Source: Rickettsia typhi
GTDB lineage: Bacteria > Pseudomonadota > Alphaproteobacteria > Rickettsiales > UBA1997
Reading direction: 5' to 3'
DNA: 34,380 nucleotides
Assembly (NCBI GenBank): GCA_945875925.1
Contig: CAMCME010000013.1
Location: 1-34,380 of the forward strand
Each line of letters opens with the position of its first letter. Within the stretch, counting starts at the first letter, position 1. The position numbers and the translations under genes are program-made. Shown piece after piece: positions 25,542-34,000 of the stretch. The notes under the pieces were generated by a model, which saw only the letters and a program-made list of their open reading frames with translations, was not told where the DNA came from and made no database searches.

Positions 25542-25620
25542 CCGCTGACGCTGACGCTACAGCGCACCAAGGCCTTTCCGAAGTTTAAGAGAAATAAAAT
25601 AAAATTAATTTACATTGAAT

Positions 25621-26097
25621 ATGAAGTCACAAAGACAGTTACAAATGGGCGAGAATGTTAAGAGAAATATGTCGGAGATTTTTCTGCGTGAAGATATTTT
25701 AACAGTTCCAGGAAGTTATATTACAATTTTGGAAGCGGATGTTAGTCCAGATGGAAAGAATGCGCGCATCTTTATTGATATTTTTGGCAATGAGAAAATT
25801 CACGATCAGATTGTGAAAAAATTGAATGAAATGGCGCCTTATTTTCGTCATCAATTGGCTAGAAAAATTACTTCGAGAGGAGTGCCAGAAGTGAAATTTG
25901 TGTTAGATAAAACGCAAAGTAAGGCTTTGAATTTAGAGGCTTTGATTGCGGGGGAGGCAGAGAAATATAAGGAGCCAGAAGTGAAGAAGGTGGTGAAGAG
26001 AGTTGTGAAAAAAACTTTGGATGGGAAGGTAGTGGAGAAGAAAGTTGCAGTGAAGAAAAATGTTGTGAAGAAAGTGTCTGCGAAGAAGAAAAAATAG
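25621..26097 (+). CDS. rbfA: Ribosome-binding factor A with long basic tail
   Basis: A 158-residue protein. Residues 1-105 match RbfA: SQRQLQMGENVKRNMSEIFLRE, then ITILEADVSPDGKNARIFI, RHQLARKITSRGVPEVKFVLD. It binds the 30S subunit and helps mature the 5' end of 16S rRNA. From about residue 118 a lysine/valine-rich tail follows (KKVVKRVVKKTLDGKVVEKK and on to KKKK), longer than in standard RbfA and probably unstructured and RNA-binding. I chose ATG 25621; a TTG two codons earlier is also open. A hairpin at 26117-26141 follows the stop. The 79 bases before the gene hold only a short GCTGAC-type repeat. Confidence 0.9.
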   Translation: MKSQRQLQMGENVKRNMSEIFLREDILTVPGSYITILEADVSPDGKNARIFIDIFGNEKIHDQIVKKLNEMAPYFRHQLARKITSRGVPEVKFVLDKTQSKALNLEALIAGEAEKYKEPEVKKVVKRVVKKTLDGKVVEKKVAVKKNVVKKVSAKKKK

Positions 26098-26116
26098 AAG
26101 AAAGGAACTGAAAGGG

Positions 26117-26141
26117 TGGACGGGGTTGCAAACCCCGTCCA
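26117..26141. repeat. Short GC-rich hairpin after rbfA
   Basis: An 11-base stem TGGACGGGGTT/AACCCCGTCCA with a three-base loop lies 19 bases after the rbfA stop. No T-run follows on either strand, so it is more likely a small extragenic palindrome than a full Rho-independent terminator, although it could stall polymerase or protect the 3' end. Confidence 0.6.
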
Positions 26142-26172
26142 GCGTTAAGGGAGAAAATAATATTTAACAAGC

Positions 26173-26284
26173 TCGTCATCCTTGGTCGCGAAGCGGCCGA
26201 GGATCTCATGAGTTAAAACTCATAGGCTAAACTCATAGGCTAAACTCATGAGATCCTCGACCCTAAAGGGTCAAGGATGACGAC
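26173..26284. repeat. Compound palindrome with 13-base direct repeats in the loop
   Basis: Arms at 26173-26214 and 26243-26284 share perfect outer (TCGTCATCCTTG) and inner (CGAGGATCTCATGAGTT) inverted blocks, separated by a diverged middle. The loop holds AACTCATAGGCTA twice in tandem (26217-26229, 26230-26242) and a third partial copy in the right arm. GTCATCCT..AGGATCTCA palindromes are a familiar class of extragenic repeats in alphaproteobacteria. The right arm contains ATG 26277, a spurious start for dxr. Confidence 0.8.
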
Positions 26285-26303
26285 TTACTTAATTAACCAT
26301 AAT

Positions 26304-27449
26304 ATGAAAAAAATCTCCATCTTCGGCTCAACAGGATCAATTGGCAAAAATAGCATTGAAGTTATCAAAAACGCGCCAGAGAATTTTGAGGTGTTGGCTT
26401 TGGTGGCAAGAAACGATGTGAAGACCCTGATCTCGCAAGCTTTGTTTTTGAAGCCTTCTTTTGTGGTGATTGAAAATGAAAATTTGTTTCAAGAATTAAA
26501 ATCAGCTTTGAAAGAATTGAAGCATTGCCAAGTTTTATGCGGCGCTGAATCAATTGTGGATGTGGCGAAAATTAAATGTGATTTATTTATTTCGGCAATT
26601 GTAGGTGCGGCTGGCATGTTGCCAACTTTGGCGGCAATTGAAGCGGGGTCGGACATTGCTTTGGCGAATAAAGAATCTTTAGTTTGTGCGGGCAGGTTTT
26701 TGAATGAAGCGGCGCATATTAGTGGTGCAAAAATTATTCCAGTGGATTCGGAACATAATGCGATTTTTCAAATTTTTGAAAATAAAAATATAGATGAAAT
26801 TGATGCGATTACACTTACTGCTTCGGGCGGTCCTTTCTTTAATTCAGATTTAGATTTTTCTAAAATTACTATTGAGCAAGCTTTAAAACATCCAAATTGG
26901 TCGATGGGTGCAAAAATTTCTATCGATTCTGCAACCATGATGAATAAGGGTTTGGAGATGATTGAGGCTTTTCACATTTTTCCTGTCGCAAAAAATCAAA
27001 TTAAAATTTTAGTTCATCCTCAATCAATAATTCACGGGATGGTGGATTATCGCGACGGTTCAACTTTGGCCATGTTAAGCCGCCCCGACATGCAAGTGCC
27101 GCTTTCTTACGCCTTGGCTTATCCAAAAAGAATGAGCATTAAACATGAAAAACTTGATTTGGCGAAATTACAAAATTTGAGTTTTTTTGCCCCTGACGAG
27201 CAGAAATTTCCAGCGATAAAAATTTGCAGAGAAGTTTTAGAAATTGATGGAAGTGCGCCAGCGGTGCTAAACGCGGCGAATGAAATTGCGGTGGAAAGAT
27301 TTTTGAAAGGTGAGATTTCTTTCGATAAAATTTCGACAATTGTGGCGCAAGTTTTAGAAAAAATTTCGCACAAAGAAGTAGATTCGATTGCAGAGGTTTT
27401 GGATTTTGATCAAAGAGCGCGGATGTGGGCTTTAAGCCTTAATATTTAA
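26304..27449 (+). CDS. dxr: 1-deoxy-D-xylulose 5-phosphate reductoisomerase
   Basis: A 381-residue enzyme of the MEP isoprenoid pathway, converting DXP to MEP with NADPH. The N-terminus KKISIFGSTGSIGKNSIEVI is the NADPH-binding loop. ALANKESLVCAG and IIPVDSEHNAIFQ form the metal and substrate site (D and E of VDSEH). ASGGPF, HPNWSMGAKISIDSATMMNKGLEMIEA and VHPQSIIHGMVDY are classical Dxr segments. I use ATG 26304, because the alternative at 26277 lies inside a palindromic repeat and adds nine unrelated residues. Its isoprenoid product would also supply polyprenyl carriers for the glycan locus. It has no immediate downstream partner. Confidence 0.96.
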   Translation: MKKISIFGSTGSIGKNSIEVIKNAPENFEVLALVARNDVKTLISQALFLKPSFVVIENENLFQELKSALKELKHCQVLCGAESIVDVAKIKCDLFISAIVGAAGMLPTLAAIEAGSDIALANKESLVCAGRFLNEAAHISGAKIIPVDSEHNAIFQIFENKNIDEIDAITLTASGGPFFNSDLDFSKITIEQALKHPNWSMGAKISIDSATMMNKGLEMIEAFHIFPVAKNQIKILVHPQSIIHGMVDYRDGSTLAMLSRPDMQVPLSYALAYPKRMSIKHEKLDLAKLQNLSFFAPDEQKFPAIKICREVLEIDGSAPAVLNAANEIAVERFLKGEISFDKISTIVAQVLEKISHKEVDSIAEVLDFDQRARMWALSLNI

Positions 27450-27525
27450 AATCGATTTAGAAGTTAATTCCGATTCTGTTGCTCTCAAATACTCCGTCAC
27501 AAACCAATAGCGTACCGTTAACCAA

Positions 27526-27550
27526 AACCCCTCCTTTTCAAGGAGGGGTT
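27526..27550. repeat. Short GC-rich palindrome after dxr
   Basis: An 11-base perfect stem AACCCCTCCTT/AAGGAGGGGTT with loop TTC, 76 bases after the dxr stop. Its core resembles the CCTCCTTTTCAAAGGAGG palindrome inside the repeat at 6000-6144. The sequence after it is GGGGTGTTT rather than a T-run, so termination is possible but not well supported. Confidence 0.6.
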
Positions 27551-27600
27551 GGGGTGTTTATTCTCGAGGTAAAGACTTAAAATTGACCACGGGTGACATC

Positions 27601-27763
27601 TATACCAAAGTAAAAATCTATTGATCGCATTAGCTTCGTCTTTTTGGTAAAAATTAAAACTTAAAAAAACCAGCAGTGTATTGATACAGGAAATTTTTTT
27701 AAGTTTTAATTTTCCCTCAAAAATACTTTGCTACTGCGATCAATAGATTTTTACTTTGGTATA
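27601..27763. mobile_element. MITE-like palindromic element, 163 bp
   Basis: Perfect 29-base terminal inverted repeats (27601-27629 and 27735-27763, beginning TATACCAAAGTAAAAATC) enclose a second 20-base inverted pair (27650-27669 and 27694-27713) and a 24-base central loop. The ends read TATA on both sides, compatible with a TA target duplication of the IS630/Tc1 type, although no transposase is present. The right end carries the stop codon of the truncated nuclease-like ORF on the - strand. The remainder of the gap 27450-28023 shows only the hairpin at 27526-27550 and that ORF. Confidence 0.65.
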
Positions 27764-27976
27764 TCTGCCGTAAATATCGGTCTTATTCGTCTTCACAATT
27801 AGAAACTCAACGCCTTGCAAAATCTCCTTCAAAACCTCGGCGCTTTTTTGCCTTCTGTCAAAAACATTCCCTAAAAAACAAATCAAAAAAATAATCTCAT
27901 TTTTTAATTCAATAAAATCTAAAAAACTCTCTTGTTTAAAAGAGAAGATTACGCTAAAATGGTTTGATTCAATCAT
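27740..27976 (-). pseudogene. Truncated staphylococcal-nuclease-like (SNase) fragment
   Basis: An open frame of about 78 residues from the first ATG (27974-27976). Its end, RQKSAEVLKEILQGVEFLIV then KTNKTDIYGRY, matches the SNase pattern of a helix, a strand and TDKYGR. In family members a strand, a loop and further catalytic-domain residues follow. Here the last codons, TKVKIY and TGA, fall inside the terminal repeat of the MITE-like element, so the C-terminal half is absent. The frame is open five more codons beyond TTG 28007 without another ATG. It diverges from the giant gene starting at 28024. It might instead be a small intact unknown protein; the nuclease call rests on one motif. Confidence 0.45.
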
Positions 27977-28023
27977 TGCAGCAGAATTAGTCTGCCACTT
28001 GTTAACCAAAGTAATAATTTACA

Positions 28024-31000
28024 TTGAAAACAAATCAAAGATCTAGTGAAAGCCTTAATCTAGCAGATGAGAGCAAAAAACTCGCAACACCTTTTCCAGT
28101 CGGCGGCTTAAAATACACAGGTACTTACAGGGAAGATCTTAAAAAGATTTTAGCAAAAGCTCGTGAAGGAAATTTAATACAAGGTGATTCAGAAATTGAA
28201 AAATCTCAGAAGAAAGCAGCAATAATACAACAATCTCAAAACCTTGCCAGAGAATCTACTCAGTTCAAATTACAAGGTCTTAATTTCAAACTTCATTCGA
28301 AACTAGCTTTAGATAATTTTAGTCAGGGAAAAAATGGCAATAAAATTTACAGATATTGTCAAGAATTGTTGTTGGCCATTGAAAACTGCAAAAGTGAAGA
28401 AGATATTAGAAAAGAATTTGAAGAAAGAACTCTTGCTGGTGTAAAGATTGATGGCAGAACTGCGCAGAAAACTTCGATGAAAATATTTTTTGATCAATTC
28501 TGTACAGCCAATCGAACTCCAAATCAGCCAGATACCACTTATTTTCCATTCATATTTTTCAAACAGGCTTTGAAAAAAGAGATCCGTTTAATTGCGGCTC
28601 AGGTTTTGAATGTGGCAAATCCAAAGAAACAAAATTTAATTGAAAATGGTCAAAACTTAGAAACATGGTCTAAGTCAAAAGTGCCTCTTTACCAACAATC
28701 TTTGGACGAAGATCTTGCATTTCCTAGAAAAAAATTTTTTGAACAGGTTGACACTTTAGCCGATGTGGGATCTTTGAATATCGCCTTAACTAACCCAGCG
28801 GTTAAAATTTTTAAATCAAAAATTCCTAGTATTGAAATAACCGATACTCTTTCAAGTGATCAAATCATTGCTCTTGAAGGTATTGATAATGCTATTTCTA
28901 AATCAACTTCTCAGATGGGCGGATATGCCAAGGTTTTGATGGCAACTGGTGGTGGGAAAAGTCACCTGACCAGAATTGTGGAAGAAAAATACAAGGCAAG
29001 CGGCTTAATCACTGATGTTTTAACAATAGATCTAAATAACTCAGACAGAATTTTAAAAAGTTTTGGTGGAAAATTCTCTACATCTTCAAATCAATTAACA
29101 TTGCTTGATCTTCTTAAAGATGACAACAGAAGCGACTTAAGCAAGGTTTTGATTCAGATGGATGAATCTTATTTTTACAGCCTTTTAATAGAAAAAATAC
29201 AAAGTGAAAAGAAGAAGACACAAACTTCTAGTTTAACTACTAGCCAAAGTAAAAAAGCGATAAAAATTACTGAGGCTGAAATTGAAAAAGCTCGCAATGA
29301 TGTAATCAGAAATCTGCGTAAAAGAGGTGCTACAATAGTAACTTTCGGTGCTAGTGAAAGCTTGTCTAAAATGGCAGTCGATATCACTAGATTGAATGAC
29401 AAGATTGCAGAGATTGGTGTTAAAATTGAGAAGATGAATAAGGATAAAACCAGCAAAGCCCATCGAGAATATATTAAGAATATTAGAGGTCATGCCGGAC
29501 CTGAACCAAAAGATGAAACTAAAGCTGGGGCTGTAGCTAATTTACATAGATACCTAAATGCAGCAAAATCTAACTCCCTTGGAAATCTTTCTCAGGCTAG
29601 ATATTGGAGTGATGTGAAGCCAGATATTAAGGAAAAGATAAAAAGAGATGCGAAATTAATATCAACCTTTGCTGATGATAGAGATTCAGAACAGAAGATT
29701 TTCAATGAGGAAGAGCGTAAGAAATTCAATGCTTTAAAAACAGCTTTGAATTTGAATGAAATGAAGGATATTTACTCAGAGGTAAATAATGTCTTGGATG
29801 ACCCTAGAATTAACAAACTTTTAAAAGATTTTTACGCCACTCAAATTGAAGAAGAAAATGCCAAGATTGTCGTTTTGCAACAAAGGCTCGAAGTTAAAAA
29901 AGAGCAATATGCAGATTTACAAAGCAGAAGAGATGTTGAGACGATGGAGAGATTTGATCGCGCGACAAAAGATCGTAGATTTGTAACAAAAGCGACAGAT
30001 CTTGACGAGCAAGGTTTACTTAAATTGGTAGAAGACACTTTACATGATTTAAGTGAAGTTCCGACAATCTCCGTATTTGATGAGAGCGGTAAAGAAACTA
30101 AGGTGAATCGAGTGGGCAAGATGCAATATGTGTTGCCTGACTTTGAAATAACTAACGAATCTTACTCTCTAGATGATCTGGATAAAATTCAACAAGCCAG
30201 TAATGCTGATATTATCATAATTCCTTTCAAAGAACCGGGCAAAGATTTGCAATGCAAAATTTATTGGAAGCCACAAGGTGAAACTGACTTTAGGCTGGAA
30301 ATAAAAAGTCTTGCTGCTCACAAAGAAACTGATAGCGAAAAAGAACAAAACAAACATCTTAGCAAAATTATCGCAGGCGGAAATCATAAAATTCTTAGCT
30401 TCTTTGACAAAAAAAATGCCATTGGTGGCGATTATGGAAGCGCTGGTGTCAACATTACTCACCAATCTATTCTCGCAAAAACTTCTGAAAAGTTAACTGC
30501 AAACAAGTTGATGCAATGTAACAGAGACAGAACTGCAAAAATTTTGGGTGATGTTAAAAGATTAGGTTCGGATGGACATTTTACGCCAATTGAAGGCAAT
30601 GATCCTGTGGAGCGCCAATTTATTATACAGGAAGAAATTTCATTAGAAGATCTGAAATCTAAAATAGACAGCAATACAAGGCAGGATGATGAAAACCATG
30701 TGGTTGGATATTTGCGTTCTAAAATAGATGGCCTTATTGGGGGAATTGAAAATAAAAGTCTCTCTGAATTCGAAGAGTCTAATTTATTAAGATATAAGGA
30801 ATATTTAATAAAAGAGCCTTGGAAAAATTTTTCATCAGAAAATGATAATAAAACACAATCGGATTCGCTTAGTGAAAGTAATTCTAATTCAGGATTACAA
30901 GCCATATCTTCAACTCCAAAAAAAGAAGTACAAAATCATGTGAATGATTGCAATGAATTAGACAAAATTGCAGTTGAAATAACCAAAAATGTTGAGATTA

Positions 31001-34000
31001 AACTTGTAGGTGATGGCTTTGATAAAGAATATATTTGCATAAAAGATGATGGCGAAAACCCTGCGGTCATGATTGTTTATGAAGGGGCGCTTCAAAAAGA
31101 ATATAAAATACCTTTCCGTTATTATATTATTGATGACGAAGATATAGAATTAATAAAAGATAAATTATCAAAAGCCGAAGAAACATTTAATTCTCTCAAA
31201 GAAAAATCAGAAAATATCAAAAAAATCTTTGATAAAATTGCGTCTGATAAAAAAAGTTTCACAGTTGGCGATCTGGAATTCTCTATTGATGATCTAGATG
31301 GAGATGGAGATGATTATGCAAAAGTGATAATTTCTAAAAATAAAAATGGCAATGAGACCCGCTATTTATTTTCTAAAGTTGTATTTGCAGTATCAAATCA
31401 TAAGAATTCTGAATCATTAAATAATAAAATAGAATATAAAACTAGCGCCAAAATTATTGATGAAATTCTAGCTCACTTTGAAGAAATGAGTGAAGCAATA
31501 GAGCTTTCTAAAACTTTGGAAGAGAAAATTAAACAAGTCTTTAATCTGCAAGGCGATGTAGCTAATTTATACAGCGGCGGCGGAATGCTTTATGAAAAAA
31601 TTTCGGGAGATTTTGGAAGTCATAAAGGATATTCGATTTCTGAGGAAGGAAGTGATGGTCAAAAAAGCGACATTCCGAAATTTGATTTTGATGATGGAAA
31701 TATAGTTAAATGTAACGGTGAATTTCAAACTAGCGCTCAAATTAAACAGAGAATTGCTGAGGTAGAATTATTCTTTAAACAAGAATCGACAAAAATTGCT
31801 GAAAGAAAAGCTCTATTGGAAGAGATAGTTAATTTATCTGATACTTTAAAAGGTAATGAAGTTGTTTTAAGCGAGAGTGGAAAAAAGATTGTCGTAGAGC
31901 TAAAGAGTCAAGAATCTGATGGAAAGAAAGTAAATTGGTATGAATTAAAAATTTATGAAAAAAATGACTCTGCGGAAACAAAGGGTGGTGAAGAAGCTTA
32001 CAAAATAGAGAAGGTTTATGTAATAGATGACAGAGCTATTAGTAGGGATAAGACGCAAGATCCTGAAGCGCTTCTGAACCCTGATAAATGGCCAGAGATT
32101 AAAGCATATTTAAGTGCCGCAGCTACAGTTCTTACAACAAAATTAAAAGAAGAAGCTAAAAGTATTAACAAAATCTTTGGGGAATTGGTAAATAGAAGTA
32201 GAAACTCTTTCGAAAATAAAGACATAAAGATTATCAGAGAGTCTAGTGGTGTTGTATTTGAGCAAAAGGCTGGCGGTAAATCCGTTACTTACAGCACTAA
32301 ATCTGAATTAATTAATAAGAGGTCTTCTTCAGAACCAGAATCTCCAGACGAAGCCATTCGAACTATTTCTGAATTAGAAGATATCAAAAAGAATTTTTCT
32401 AAAATATTAGAGCAGAAAAAAGCATCAGAGGGTTTGTATAAAAGCTTGGAAGGTTTATTTGAGGCTAGGATTGGATTAACTGAAGATGAAATCGAAAAAG
32501 GTGAAATTACAGCGAAATTTGATACAACGAAAGAAGGAAAAAAAATATATACAGCCTTTATTGACAATGAGCAAGGTCAGCCAGAAGAATTTACATTTAC
32601 TTTTACAAAAGGAAAGTTGGTCGAAATTTTACAAGGCACAGAAGCGAAAGCTGATGATGTTGAATTATTAGAAACACTAAACACAGCCGTAGTTTCTAAA
32701 ACGAATAAAGCAAAAGCACTTAAATTATCAGCTGCTCAGCTACAAAAAACATCAATATTACAAAACTTAAACAAAACAGCTAAGACTCTTTTAGAACTTA
32801 AAGTTGCTGACCATGAAATTCTGAAAGAAGTTGGAATAGTTGACATTGAAGCGATGCAATTTGAACCATCACAAGGCCTTAATTCACAAGGCCTTAATTT
32901 AGTAGAAGTATTTAAAATAACCTTTCAAAAGACGGAAGATGAAGAGGTTGACGAAGTTTCTTTATTAAGGCCTGATGATTTTCTTAAAGAAGTTTCTCAA
33001 GAAACTTACAATTTATCAGATTTAATAAAAAAAGATAAATCTCTCTCAGAGTTGTTGGCTAAAGCCAAAATGCAATCTGAAGCCAAGAAATTAAAAGCGG
33101 TTTTTGATGAGATTGCTCCAGAGATTACGCATAAAGGTAAAGATGGTTTCGATATTACTGATTTATCTATTCATTTACATAAAAAATCAGATTTGGAAAA
33201 GAGAGAATTTAGAAAAATTACTAACGATATTTTTTCTATAAAAGACCTCACTACTTCTTATGAATATAGATTCAAACCAGACGGGGTTTGTGGAGTTACA
33301 TTTGATTCTGAAGCAGAAAATTGCAGCAAAGAAGAAAAGCTAAATACTGATGAGATTGCAGAATATATAAAGCGTTTCAGTAGAATATTAAATCAAAAAA
33401 AGACCCAAATTTTTGCTGAATTGAAAAAAGATTTCCTAAAAATTTTGGGAGAAAAAGATTTTTATGAAAGCAAAGATAAAAAATTCAGTATTAAAAAAGA
33501 TGTGGAAAGAGGAATATTTACCTTAGCTGTAGGTGAAGAAACAAAACATGATCTTTTAATTAAAGAAGATTTTAAGCCACAGCTTGATGGCAATGAAAAT
33601 CCTTATTTACCCGATCTTAGTTTGGTTAAATCAAACTTAGCGGCATTTCAGGCACAGCTTCATGAAGAAGCGAAATTTTCACTAAAAGATAGCCTAGAAG
33701 AATTATATTCTGCTCAAGAAGAATTAGCGGCAAATAATGGTGTTACAACAGTTGAAAAAGTAACTTTAGGCGACAAAAAAACCCAATCTGATTCAGCCCA
33801 GAATCCAAATCCACCTGAAACTTCTTACACTACTAAATTCAAAAAAGCAGGGGTAGCTGAAGAAAAAATTACTCTCAATTATTCTTTAGGTTCTGATGGG
33901 AAAGAAACAGTTACCCTTGAAAAAGATAATGCAGAGCCAATTACAACTGACGATGTGCATAAATATAATGCAGATATTGTAAAAAGAGTTGGGATTGTAA

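Noticed and set aside
25868..26209. 113-codon - strand ORF opposite the rbfA tail
   Set aside because: Its serine/proline-rich translation is the mirror of the lysine-rich rbfA 3' end and runs through the hairpin.
26217..26242. Tandem 13-base units as a start of a CRISPR array
   Set aside because: There are only two units and a partial third, with no spacers between, and they sit in the loop of a palindrome.
26277..26303. Dxr start at ATG 26277
   Set aside because: It lies in a palindromic repeat; the NADPH-binding start is at ATG 26304.
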